Source of the DNA: Gymnopus androsaceus JB14
Lineage: Eukaryota > Basidiomycota > Agaricomycetes > Agaricales > Omphalotaceae
Assembly: GCA_009733575.1 (NCBI GenBank)
Contig: ML769385.1
Span: 609,188-673,187 of the forward strand
Length of the DNA: 64,000 nt
Direction: 5' to 3'
The stretch's first letter is position 1. Each line of letters opens with the position of its first letter. The notes under the pieces are model-generated. The model was given only the letters and a program-made list of their open reading frames with translations. It was not told the origin of the DNA and made no database searches. This document shows positions 22,777 to 33,741 of this stretch, one piece after another. The translations under genes and the position numbers were made by a program.

Positions 22777-25376
22777 ATGGCTTCTCAAGAAATGGTCGAC
22801 TACGAACGGAAGATGACTAAAAGAGTGCTGTGGAAGTTGGACTCCCATGTACTGCCACCTCTAGCTTTGGTCCGTTAATTCTCATCGATCTTCCTGGTTC
22901 CTTCGAAGTTCCTGAACGGTTCTAATCACCACAGCTATGGTTGGCCAACTTTATAGATCGAAGCAATATAGGAAATGCCAAGTAAACATCTCTTGCCTCG
23001 CCTCGTACTCTTCTTTGGGTTGCTCATTGCGTTGAACTTTAGGATTGTTGGATTAGTTACGGACACTCATCTTGTTGGGAACCAGTTCAATACCGCGCTC
23101 GCCGGTGTGTATTTCTCAAACCCCTTTTCGTCTATGAGCTCACCATTCACTTTGCGCTGTTTAGTTTTCTATGTCTCGTGAGAGATCCGCTACTTTTTTT
23201 ACTCCCCTCTACTGATTTTGTGCCTCAGTTATTTGATGGTGGAAATGCCGTCCAATTGGATCCTGAAACGGATGGGAGCAAATGTGCGTATTAGGTTCTT
23301 ATTCCACCTTATTGTTTATTGAATGACTCCCGCAGCGCTGGCTTCCCATAATTGTGTTGTAAGGCTTGCTCAATACAGCTTTCCCGTACTGTGCTGAAAA
23401 AGATACACTAGTTTATGGGGTACAGTGACGACTCTTACGGGACTTGTTCACAACTTTGGTGGTGTTCTTGGGATTAGGCTTGTCCTGGGTGCATGCGAGG
23501 GAGGTCTTCTTCCTGGGATGGTGCGGTTGTTACTTGATTCTGCTTCCCGCTCAGCCACATAAATACTTGTTCGATAGATCCTTTATCTATCGACGCTATA
23601 CAAGCGGAACGAGCTTCAACTTAGGGTCGGGATTTTCTACGCATCCGGTAAGTCCAGCCTCAAGTTGAAACTGACTTATGACATTGACATGCTACAGCTT
23701 CACTGTCTGGCGCGTTTGGGGGTACATCAAACCTTGGCAAATTGCATTCGTTCTACTGATAAAAGATTCCAGGCCTTCTAGCTGACGCGATTATCAAGAT
23801 GGATGGTGTCGGTGGCCTTGAGGGATGGCGTTGGATCTTCATCCTTGAAGGAATTGTCACCGTTTTATTCAGTATTATGGCTGCATTTATTTTACCCGCC
23901 GATCTTGCTTCAGCCCGGTTCTTCACAAGTGAAGAACGGGAGTTTGCAGGTAGGTATTGGACAGAACTCGTTCATGAACGGAGTACTTATTAGCATGACA
24001 ATAGTTGCCCGCTTCAATCGTGATCTTCCCCCCAGCGCAGTGCCTACGGCCGAGGGTGAAAAAAACAGCCTTGATGAAAAACAAAGTGAATCACGTAGAG
24101 AGGATGCTACGGAAGATCTAATCTCACCAGGGGACGTTCAAGAAGAGCATTTCGAGTGGAGGGAGGTCATGAGAGGTTTGGACTTTTATTATTTGAAGGA
24201 TATGTCTAACTTGAATTGTAGGTGTCCTGGATATCCAAGTTTGGCTTACCGGATTTGCTTATTTTGGCTTCATTGTGAGCTTGTATTCTTATTCCTTATT
24301 CCTGTAAGCACCAGAGTATCAGGTCCCTTGTTTGGAGCTGATTATGCCGCAAGGCCAACCATTGTTGCAGGGCTGGGGTATTCGGGCGGTGCGGCTCAGC
24401 TACACACAGGTTTGTCAACCATCCGCTCTTCAAGGAGTACTATGTTGATTAGCTGTTTAGTGCCTCCTTATGTTCCTGCAGTCGTGTTAACAGGTCTATT
24501 TTTTCTGTTCACGTTTAGTAATTGTGCTCATTGTCTTTGAATCAGTGGTCGTAGCATATTTGAGTGACCGGTTACAATGGAGAGGCATACTCATTTGCAT
24601 TTGCTTGCCTGTCGCCATAGCCGGTAAGAAAAGACTACGAACCCATCAGCTATTACTTGACCAACTCATGTCTACTAGGATACATCGTGGCAATCACCGC
24701 CAAAACAAACACTGGACGCTACGCTGCAGTCTTTCTCATGGCTGCGGGCGTGTACCCTTCGGGTCCCTCCATCTTGTGAGTGGTTTTCGAATCTCATAGT
24801 TTTTATCTAACAATAGCGCAGATCGATACTTCCCAACAACAGTTCAGGCCATTACAAGAGAGCAACAACGACCGCACTTCAGCTTGCAATTGCAAACTGC
24901 GGGTGGGTACCAGGTGTCTCTAACTTATTCTGTTGGAAATTGAATGTTGGAAATCTTCAGGGGATTTGTAGCAACTTTTGCATATACGCCAGGTTTGTTC
25001 TCCGTACCATTATGGCGATTGAACGTATTCACGACTCACAATTCTTCAGACCAATCCCCTAGATATATCAGGGGACATACTATTGCACTCTCCTTCTTAA
25101 TATTGGCCTGGGTCCTAACCGCTGCTAACGTGTATGAAACCCTTTTCCTTAAGAGTATATCGGCTGATTGCCTCATAGATGCTACTGTGCTTGGGAGAAC
25201 AAGGCCAGGGCTGAGGGTCGGCGTCAGGACAATATCACGAAATATCAAGAACTTTGGGATTCAGGAAAAACTCGTGCTCCAATTGGTGATTACACTGTTC
25301 CCTCGAATTCTTTTACACTGCTTGCTCATTTGTTTTGCAAGGTGATCGTCACCCTGACTTCCGATTCGTGTTGTAG
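22777..25376 (+). CDS. MFS transporter, DAL5/TNA1-like anion:cation symporter family
   Basis: Plasma-membrane carrier for a small organic anion (allantoate/nicotinate-type family; substrate unknown). ATG 22777 starts MASQEMVDYERKMTKRVLWK. Family blocks in order: WLANFIDRSNIGNAKIVGL, LMVEMPSNWILKRMG, GGLLPGMILYLSTLYKRNEL, QLRVGIFYASASLSGAFGG, LEGWRWIFILEGIVTVLF, EEREFAVARFNRD, a charged central loop, YLSDRLQWRG, ILPNNSSGHYKRATTTALQL, GHTIALSFLILAW and the C-terminal GDRHPDFRFVL with stop at 25376. Around a dozen short introns are needed and all show acceptable borders; for example GMI is completed by skipping 23519-23579. The whole chain is open after splicing, so this looks functional although it appears broken as raw reading frames. 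Confidence 0.88.
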
Positions 25377-26079
25377 ACAGGATATTTTGGAGATGTTGGG
25401 TTAACTTGTAGTAGTGTGTTGATAGCAAGGCAGCTTTGACATGACGTGCCGTTAATATGATGCTTTTTTGCTTCTGTCCTCTTCAACGCGGCTACTGTTC
25501 GTTCCTGTTGCCAATTGCTTAGATCATCTTTGACCATGTTGTACGCTGGAAGATGATACCTTCTGGTCATCTGGAGTTACAATCACTACAGCCCTCTTTT
25601 ATGTGAAAGAAAAGATCTCTCCGTTTTCGAACCGAGTGCCCGTTTGGAGGTTATTGGGAGAGCGATAGAGCAAGAATATAAGAAGTAAAAGGGTGAATTC
25701 ACGCTACCATTTTTGGAAAGCCAAAGCGTACCATATCGCTGCCACCTCCTTTCCTTCAACACGTTAAAGAGAAATATATGTTGTTACTTGGAAAAGATCA
25801 TGAAACCACCGGCTATCAGTTGACCAACTCATATTTACTATTAGCCTGAGGGTATATATATTGTGGAATTAAATATCGGAATTAACATTCACCAGAGGAT
25901 AACCAGCTAGATATTTTATACGTGAATCTACCGCTTTCTCTCTCAAAGGAGAAGGCGGCGCAGGGTATAATTGACCCTTCACTCTCAGAACGTACTTCTT
26001 CCCTTGCTTCCTCATGCGATGAATTTCGCTCCATCCTCCATCCTTGGAATTTTTCGGTGCTTTTCTTGTGCTTTTCGCA
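25377..26079. other. Intergenic region into which the copia element inserted
   Basis: Holds the 3' flank of the MFS gene and unassigned sequence. A short plus-strand open frame (25922-26084) is interrupted by the LTR element and continues into LTR sequence, so it is not a gene on its own. No RNA gene seen. Confidence 0.4.
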
Positions 26080-26084
26080 AATTC
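26080..26084. repeat. Target site duplication, left copy (aattc)
   Basis: Five bases aattc directly before the TG of the left LTR, identical to the five bases after the right LTR (27684-27688). This is the expected 5-bp footprint of LTR retrotransposon integration. Confidence 0.85.
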
Positions 26085-26218
26085 TGTTAGGAAGTACTCT
26101 GCGGGCCGGTGTCATGCCCATCCGGAGTGCCGGGATTGCCCTTCCATTTCGATTACATATGCTGTCTCGTAGGTATATCTAATCTAGTTGTTTTGATCCA
26201 TACCACCATACCTCAACA
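26085..26218 (+). repeat. 5' LTR (134 bp)
   Basis: Starts TGTTAGGAAGTAC and ends CCTCAACA; nearly identical to 27550-27683. Contains a palindromic-looking GC-rich centre (ccggtgtcatgcccatccgg). Confidence 0.88.
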
Positions 26219-26485
26219 GATTATGAGACTGGATACTCTATTCTGAGCTATTCCTTCCTTACAACTCACACCACAACAAGCAATTCCAGCTTGACTACTA
26301 CCACTATCAACATTTTCTTGATTTCAGCTCCTGTTACAAGCCCCTATTACCACCAATGCACCCAGAAACCCCCAATATGGCTAGAGAACCCATTGTGGAT
26401 GTGCTACAGTGTGTGCATGTTGAATTATGGGGTCCTTCTCATACAGAATCCTTTGGGAAGAAGCACTGGGCAATGATATTCACTG

Positions 26486-27637
26486 ATGGAGCCTCATCAT
26501 ACCGTGTCCCTGATTTCCTTATCGTCGATCGATAACACTTCCTCTTCCACTCTGGATGCATTCTGTAGATACCACCATGGTTCAGAGAAGCAGACAGGGA
26601 GGAAATTGCAGATGATCATGATTGTGGGCAAGGGTTCCCTGGACACCCCAGAAATTCGCTCATACTGCCGGGAGAACAGAATATGGATTGACCGCCGACC
26701 ACATCCTATGAAGGATGAAGCACGAGCTACCAATCAGAAACTTATGACCACCACACGTTCCCATCTCGACACTCTCAGCCTCCATCATTCCTTTTGGGCA
26801 GAGATCTTTGCAACACTCTGCTACCTCTACAATGTCACTCATGGATTCATTGACTGTACACCAGCTGAACAATGGTTGGGAATCCCTTATGACATCTCAC
26901 ACTTGCGAAAGATTGGATGTGACATTTGGGTTCAGGATCATTCATCAAACCAGCTGCTGAAGGGCCAATTACTTGGTTACAGGGGACAGCTAGGTTACCG
27001 AGTCTTCATCCCAGATAGGCAACTTTTCCTGTTTGGTAAACTACATGAAGTTAGATTCACACCTCCACCCAGACCTCTAAACAACTATGAAGAGGTTGTT
27101 GATGACATTATTCCTTTAATTCCTCCAATTCCTTTTACCCAGCCACTTGCAGAACAGCCTACTGTCACTCCCCTACCATCACCAGATGGCAACATTGCAG
27201 ATATCCTTCCAGTCCAATTGGCATCACCTTCACCTTCACCACCACCTGCTCCACCTTCACCTCTACCTCAGCACCCTCCACCTGCTGCTTTGATTCCACC
27301 TCGTCGATCAAACCGCATACCAATACCATCGCAGATTCTTCTTGACCATCAGGCAACAGCTGAGCATGAAGAGGAGGCAAGAAAACGAGGAGAGTTGTGG
27401 GCTAGGGATAATCAGGTTGATAAGAGAGAGCCTGAGGATAAGATCCAAGTACATTTTGCAGTACCACCATCATCTTCAAGTCATTCCTCTACTTCTCAAT
27501 ATCCTTACATTGTTCTTATCTTACCACCGATTCCGCATAGTAGGGGGGGTGTTAGGAAGTACTCTGCGGGCCGGTGTCATGCCCATCCGGAGTGCCGGGA
27601 TTGCCCTTCCATTTCGATTACATATGCTGTCTCATAG
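26486..27637 (+). pseudogene. Degenerate copia integrase reading frame
   Basis: Open for 383 codons but not a complete protein. Residues about 90-150 match the end of a copia integrase core (HSFWAEIFATLCYLYN, TPAEQWLGIPYDISHLRKIG). The earlier part of the core, including HVELWGP and FTDGASSYRV, lies in another frame at about 26415-26510, so frameshifts separate the catalytic region. The C-terminal half is proline-rich (SPSPPPAPPSPLPQHPPP), ends in PPRRSNRIP-like sequence common before the copia reverse transcriptase, and then runs into the 3' LTR. No reverse transcriptase follows. Confidence 0.75.
27540..27549 (+). other. Polypurine tract of the copia element
   Basis: A run of seven G following gta immediately upstream of the TG of the 3' LTR, in the position where plus-strand DNA synthesis is primed. 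Confidence 0.7.
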
Positions 27638-27683
27638 GTATTTCTAATCTAGTTGTTTTGATCCATACCACCATACCTCAACA
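27550..27683 (+). repeat. 3' LTR (134 bp)
   Basis: Pair of the left LTR; differences include cgtaggtatat versus cataggtattt near the 3' third. Ends CAACA and is followed by the duplicated target aattc. Confidence 0.88.
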
Positions 27684-27688
27684 AATTC
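27684..27688. repeat. Target site duplication, right copy (aattc)
   Basis: Matches 26080-26084 exactly and closes the retrotransposon insertion. Confidence 0.85.
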
Positions 27689-30600
27689 AACTCACTTTCT
27701 ATTACATAAGAGCTCGTCCAAGTTTCCATTGTGATACTTATTCCTCACGATGATACGGCAAGTAGCATAAAGCTCACTTCATCGCATGGATGATGGAATC
27801 TTCCGAATCTTCCCTTAATATATTCAACAAGCATGCCTAGGGCTACCCGTGCTTTCATCCTAAAGGTGCGGATGGTCGAGAGTCTGGTTCAAGTCTGGGT
27901 CCGTCGGAATCGGGAACTATTAAGTGCCGGAAACGGGCCGTTCGTAGCGCTGCGAGCCTTATATGTCCAAGTCAAAGCAAGAAATACGAGGTTCAATTCG
28001 GCGTCAGAGAGCTGCAAAACCAGGTATTTGGGATATCTTCTGAGCGACTCACATGAGATACTGTGGTAAAGATATAATACGATAATAGACATACCACTAG
28101 ATGTTTTCAGGGTCAATTTCTGGGAGAGGTTATTTACGTATAGAGTGGACAGCTGTACAAGAGTTTTCAAGCACTGAGAACCATGACACGTATCGGAAAG
28201 ATGGAATAAATGCAGTGTTGCGGCCGAGAACATCTCCTGAAATTCAAATCCAGACTAGATACGTTCTGCAATGACCTCAGCTGTTTTACTTGCTTGTCTG
28301 CCAAGCACGTCTACAGATTGATGTGGCTAGTGATTGAGTAATATCTTTATGTTGTGATTCAAATGCAGTTATAGATTACTAGCAGCCCGAGTCGTCGCCT
28401 TTTTCTCTCCAAGGAGAAATGCTAAGCGAAGTAAATGCATTTTGGCACGCATTTACTAAATTGGGTAGTGAAACTTGAGTGAAACAATCCTTCGAGAACG
28501 CGGTCCGCTGTACTAAGACTCGGAGGAATGGACAGCCAGTGAAGGAGCAATTTGCTAAGCAGCTCCCGAGACGGATACCTGTCGGCTGCGGGCAGGCTGG
28601 AAAACGGGATCCAAGTGTTATTATTAGGGCTTAAACTTCAGATGTAATTGAATTAGTAAAAAGAGGGAGACTCTGAGAGCATCAGTCAACGAAAATGTTT
28701 CCAATAAACTCAGCAATCTCTGCTTTGATTCCAGTCTCGAGCTGCCTCGGCCTACACTCCAAAGATATGGGCTGAGCCAGGGTTGAGCATACCTGACATA
28801 GAAATGGACGCACGCCAGAGTATTGAATGCCTGGGCGCTCGGTGAGAACAAGCTCACCTTCTCAGTATGTCTGTAGCCCCTAGGCTACTGCAAAGTCTAG
28901 ATGATGTATTATTGTATCAACTTCGCTAATTAAAAAATTACTGAGCATCATGCGAAGCCCGAGTCAGACTCGGACTACCTACAAGACTAAAGGTATAGAA
29001 GGGTATACTGGAGATAACCAGAACAAAACAAAAAGCTACTTATCCCGACGCGCGGGGGGATGATATAAGCGATTCGGGCGGCGAGGGCACTGTGATGTAG
29101 TCGAATATGGTATAAGAGGAGGAGATCATGGCCAACTTCGTTGTCATGGTTGGAAGGCAGTTCTTGTAGGGACGAGATGGGTGAGAGTTCGATGGCACGG
29201 TGGGATTACATACCGTCGGCGTACGAAACAATTGGTTGGTTTTGAGCATGGTGGCGCAGAGTGACATTCTGTAGGTCAGTGGCATTACTTCAAGACCGCC
29301 ATCAGCATCAGGTCTCTCGGAGCTCAGAGGTTTCGATGTGATCCGGAAGGGCGTCCTTCTGAAGAGGTAAGTCCTGTAAGGTCTTTCCACTCACCAATGA
29401 ACGAAACTCACCTTCTGGCTATAGCTCATCGTTCGTAGCCCATAGAAATCCGATATGAAAGCGAAGAGGCAATAACAGCATGAAGGTAAGAAGTATCCGG
29501 TGTTTTCGCATTATGAAAAAAATCCGCGAACAAGATCGGTAGAATTTGAGCTAAGTTTGAAAATTGCAGAAGCTACATGCGATACTTATTTTTTCATGGG
29601 TCTTCAGTAGGGAAGAAGAATGCTTGCATGGATGCAACGGATTCGCAGCGTTCGGTTGCAAAATCTAATTAAGTTTGCAGGTATATGCCCATAAAGAGCC
29701 ATTGCACAGAGACGCTGAAGTCCTCAAGGAGCTGCAACTGGTAATCGTAGAGAAGCGATGACAGAAACATTGCACTAGAAGGAAGTTGCCTATTAAGGCA
29801 CTACCGGGCCCGCTACTGATCATCCGGAGCTCTATACTATCCATTACGCGAACTAGCAGCATACAGGCGGGTGATGGTTACCTCCACCAAGCATAGCATA
29901 TGTACCGGAAGGAAGGGAATGAGGGACTCGGAGATTTACCGGATGAGGAGCTACGAGCAAATATCCTTCATAGGACAGTGATCTAACATCCGGGCAAGTC
30001 ATGAGTTTATGAAAAGTTTGAAATGAACAAGGCGAGGCTTGAGGCGAGGCTTGTAGCGAGTTTCGTATCAGCCCCCGTAGGAATGAAGTCATTTAATACT
30101 TATAGGATAAACTCATATAGCGAAGAAGTGTACGAAGTGTACGAACGTTAATCATACTCCGTTTGCAAGGACCGAATACGATTTGCGATTTCATCAGGTC
30201 AGCTCGGAGATGTCCAGATAATTTTGTCCTCGTGTTTGATACTAATAAATGTAACCTAGAGCAATCAAGTACGAGGCAAGTACAGTAAGAGGTACTGTTG
30301 ACTGGCACAGATGAGCTTAGATTGAGGAGAAGTAACGAAAAAATTTCCAAGCGAGGCCAAAGCACCAAATTTCGGAGATCCACGGAGAATATATGGATGT
30401 ACGAGTACAGTGATTCAGTGAAAGACGAGCATGATATATGGGATTCGAATTCGGCTCGGAGTTGACGGACTTATAGCATAAAAAGCTTATTATGCGGCAC
30501 GTGGAGCGTTCTTCTTTTCTTGTACAACTCCTAACGACGCGGACTCGTCGACGAATCATCGTTCTTAGGCCTTTATCCGACTCGATATGGATAAGTATTT

Positions 30601-30963
30601 GTATGTAGAAGCAGTTTGGAAACAGCTTGGAATCGCGAAAAAGATCAAGGGGAACGAAGAAGGGCCGGTATCCGGATTTTGCTTGTTTCAGGTCGTTTCA
30701 GGATATGTGTTATGTGCTTCCGTGAATCCTTTTCGGTGACTCCGGTTACTACTGTAATTGATGGTGCTTGCGCCACTTCCCGGTTTTGAGCCGCCGAAAC
30801 GGGAACTAGGCCATTTTTGCGTTTTACTTGTACCTTTTTTGGCCCTGCGACCCCTGCCACGAGATATAGATCATGTCTTGGTTTGGGATCTCATAAAGAC
30901 ATCTTGCTTGCTTATTCCGGTTCGTTTAATGCCCAATTGCACGCCCGTCTTCCCAACTTCACG
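27689..30963. other. Gene-poor region, possible decayed exons
   Basis: About 3.3 kb without a gene I can support. Minus-strand fragments show weak coding character. Around 28000-28233 a frame starting MFSAATLHLFHLSDTCHGSQ could splice near 28100. Around 29390-29480 an exon-like piece reads YGLRTMSYSQK before a well-formed intron (gtgagt...ctcttcag, about 29352-29410). None continues into a recognisable protein. Small repeats are present, for example ggcgaggcttga twice near 30031-30052. The last few hundred bases are the promoter side of the Zn2Cys6 gene. Confidence 0.4.
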
Positions 30964-33143
30964 ATGAATCCATCCAGATCTAAACCTTCTCCTACTGAGC
31001 GCCCCCCACTAGATTCCCCACAGACTTCGTCGGCAACACCTCAGACATCCTTGCCGTCTATTCGTCAGCTTCATCCTTACCTTCCTCCATCAGGTGGCAT
31101 GTCTCAACATTTTCAATCTGAAGGAATGTCCTATGGCTTTTCTCAGCCTGCTTCTTACCCCAGTGCTCAATCTCGCTTTGAAAATGACGCGTACGGACAC
31201 TCAGTAGATTCTGAAAACGAAGATGCTGATCCTCAAGGACCTCCGAAAAAGAAGCGGCGGCGTCAAGCTCTCAGCTGTACCGGTTAGCATTCTCTCCATA
31301 CCTTGTAATCTTGCGTTTCTCTCATCGCATCGGTCCACCTTTGTTCATTCGTTCTGCATCAGAATGCAAGCGGCGCAAGATCAAGTGCGACAGGTGTGTA
31401 CGCGAAAAATGGGGATGACCGATCCCTGCAATTCATCTATTTTCTTCGTTTCCAGGAATCAACCTTGCGCTCCTTGTACTCGTCGAGGAGAACAGTCCAA
31501 ATGCCAATGGCATGTTGTAGAACCTGTGTACGTTTAATTATTCAATTCCATTCTACCCATCATTCATTCCTTTCCACTCCACCATCGACAAAATTCGTTT
31601 CAAAACTTGAATTTCCCGCTGCTATTTCCTCCCAATGCAGTCGACTAATACCACGTTCTGCTCCCTCCTCCTCCTCTTCTTCCAGTGAGAAGTATGTGAG
31701 TCGTGCGGAATACGATGAACTAAAATCGCGTTTCGAGCACCTTGAGACGATTGTCCAACGTCTCGTGTCTACAAATTCAGGAGCGATCGGGCCTTCGGGC
31801 AGTGCTGGTGGACACCTATTACCTTCAGGGCCAGGGTCGTCTAGCCCGCTCAGCCCGGCGGTAGCGGGCACTGCGCAACAAATCACAGGAGTCCCGGGAC
31901 CAAATATTCATGGTCCATCTTCGGGGCAAGGAATAATGGGCGATGAACCTGTGCTTTTGTCTTCGTCCTCACAGAACATTGCAACGCGTCATTTAAGCAG
32001 CGTTGCACATCTACAATCTCCACCCCCTCAGATGATGCCTCCTCCGCATTTCCCGCAAGCACTACAACACAGATCTGTAGCAATTGACGAATCTACATCT
32101 ACACATCATCATCATCAGGTACAGGGTCCTTCGGGTAGGTTTAAACTGTCCTCCGAATTAATTCCCTGTCATTATGTTCTGAATCTTTCATCGTTAACTC
32201 CAGGTCCGACTTCAACGTCTATGCCTGTGCATAGCTCGCATCGTTCGCGAACACACACTCGTGAAAGCTCTCGCAGCTCCATGGGGTCTATAGCCTCTCA
32301 TGGATCTACATCCAAACGCTCACCTGTGGTTCCGCACTCTGCTAGTGGTATGGCTGCGGCCAGCAGTCCGGTGCTACAATATCGAAGTATACCGCACCTC
32401 TCTCCTTCAGTGACCACAACCGGTTCAGCGGCGAAGAATTCTCCTTTCTCACTAGCATCAATTACATCTCCATTCGATGGTGAGCCAGGACTGGGTCGGT
32501 CCAGTGGCGTCCCGACGGAAGCATCAACATCAACTACGCCCTCTTCGTCACTAGGCCAGAGCAAGTTCACCACTTCCCCTTCCCTAAACCAGTCAAAAAA
32601 CTTCCAAGCGCAGACGCTCAAGCTGGGCGAGCGTCTGCGCCACCTCCCTCTCGCCACCCCATTCCTCCACAGCCCCTGCACATCCCCTTTAATCACCAAC
32701 CATACCCTTCCTATGCTTCTTATTCGCCTTACGCACCTCCTCCTCCTCCTTCCAGTCTGTCTCATAGCCGTGGACCCGTCGGGACTGAAATGGATCGTGC
32801 TGAAGCCTCTCATGGCGGCATGTCAGCATCAAGAAGGTTTAGCAATCCTTCTTACCCCCACCCTCCACCCTCATTTGCGACATCGGTCACGCAAACGGTG
32901 CCCCTTCAAGGCCCGTCTTCCAATTCGGACCAACGTAGAAAGTCTGAGAGCATGGAACTTGACTCCACCTCTGTAGTCCATCCTATGTCCGCTATAAAAC
33001 CGTTCGATGAGGACGAGCATCCTGGGCGGGTCTGGATGGGCTCATCAGATCGCGAAAGAGAAGGTGATGATATGGCCGGGATCATCTCCACTACTGGATC
33101 TGGCTCGTCGACTCCGGATCCAAAGCGTACTAGTGGACGGTGA
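30964..33143 (+). CDS. Zn2Cys6 fungal-type transcription factor (apparent frameshift near 32640)
   Basis: Nuclear DNA-binding regulator. ATG 30964 starts MNPSRSKPSPTERPPLDSPQ. A basic stretch GPPKKKRRRQALSC leads into the binuclear zinc cluster spread over three exons: CTECKRRKIKC, then DRNQPCAPCTRRGEQSKC (C-x2-C-x6-C-x5-C-x2-C-x8-C, complete). A heptad coiled coil follows (EKYVSRAEYDELKSRFEHLE), then a very long serine/proline-rich tail. The tail is in one frame to about 32640 (TLKLGERLR). It is convincing again in another frame as PPPSRHPIPPQPLHIPFNHQ and on to the end TSGR with stop at 33143. One missing base at about 32640 would reconcile them. No fungal_trans middle region is visible, so this is the coiled-coil, disordered class of zinc-cluster protein. 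Confidence 0.78.
32608..32640. repeat. Perfect 12-bp inverted repeat inside Zn2Cys6 gene
   Basis: Arms gcgcagacgctc and gagcgtctgcgc are separated by 9 nt, able to form a strong GC-rich hairpin. It ends exactly where the reading frame appears to lose one base. Confidence 0.8.
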
Positions 33144-33741
33144 CCCCCGTTCTGCATGCAGCTTATCGTGCTTTTCTTGAAGTATAATGACATCCAAAAG
33201 CAAGTATTTGAAACTACTACTTCCATATAATCCAAACCTTAATGCTCAAGATAGTCCCGTGTCCGTGTTGTGAGTGAGGCAATGCGGCTTTTCCCGACAC
33301 AAGCTTCCTCGTCGTTGTCTGATCCGTTCATTATCATCGGTGTTTTCAAGGTTTTTCTCCGGGAGAGGTCCCTAAATTAAGGTACAAGTGAAAATACTCA
33401 ACGCCAACACCAGTTACTGTAACAACACAGCATGTACAAATGGAAAGCGTTCCGGACCTTGAATTCTATCGATTTGTGGGATAAGCTATGTATAAATCCG
33501 ACTGAGATTGATTATTGATTATTCGTGCATAGCATAATCTTTTATCGATGGCCAGAAGCCCTCCATTGAACCCTCCTGTGATACTTACAGGTGGCTGCAT
33601 CGATACATCTTGTGTGCATATTGTGAGTTTCGATTGGCTCTTGGAAACTATCTCTGTAAGCATATGAAATTTAAGTAGAACATGAAGGCTCGTCCATTGA
33701 TTTTAATTTGTAAAAAGAATGTCTTGTGTGTCAACGAATAA
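33144..33741. other. Convergent intergenic spacer
   Basis: 3' ends of the Zn2Cys6 gene (+) and the lysine-rich protein gene (-) face each other here. AT-rich, no gene, RNA or repeat seen. Confidence 0.5.

Larger units (their letters stand above)
26085..27683 (+). mobile_element. Non-autonomous Ty1/copia-like LTR retrotransposon
   Basis: A 1.6-kb element bounded by two 134-bp LTRs that begin TGTTAGG and end CAACA, with a 5-bp target duplication (aattc) and a G-rich polypurine tract (about 27540-27549) right before the 3' LTR. The interior keeps integrase-derived sequence only: HVELWGP and FTDGASSYRV in one frame, HSFWAEIFATLCYLYN and TPAEQWLGIPYDISHL in another, then a proline-rich segment. 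Gag, protease, reverse transcriptase and RNase H are missing, so it cannot move by itself. The LTRs differ at about two to three of 134 positions, so the insertion is fairly recent. The primer-binding site next to the left LTR was not recognised. Confidence 0.88.

Noticed and set aside
23560..23668. Reading RRYTSGTSFNLGSGFS as an MFS frame lesion
   Set aside because: Splicing out 23519-23579 puts the exon in the frame YKRNELQLRVGIFYAS, the normal family sequence, so the gene is not broken here.
26219..26240. Primer-binding site after the left LTR
   Set aside because: The bases after the LTR (gattatgagactgg) do not match a tRNA 3' end I can name, so no site is annotated.
28624..28857. 77-codon minus-strand open frame
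   Set aside because: No domain, no splice partner, no codon pattern beyond chance; kept only as part of the gene-poor tract.
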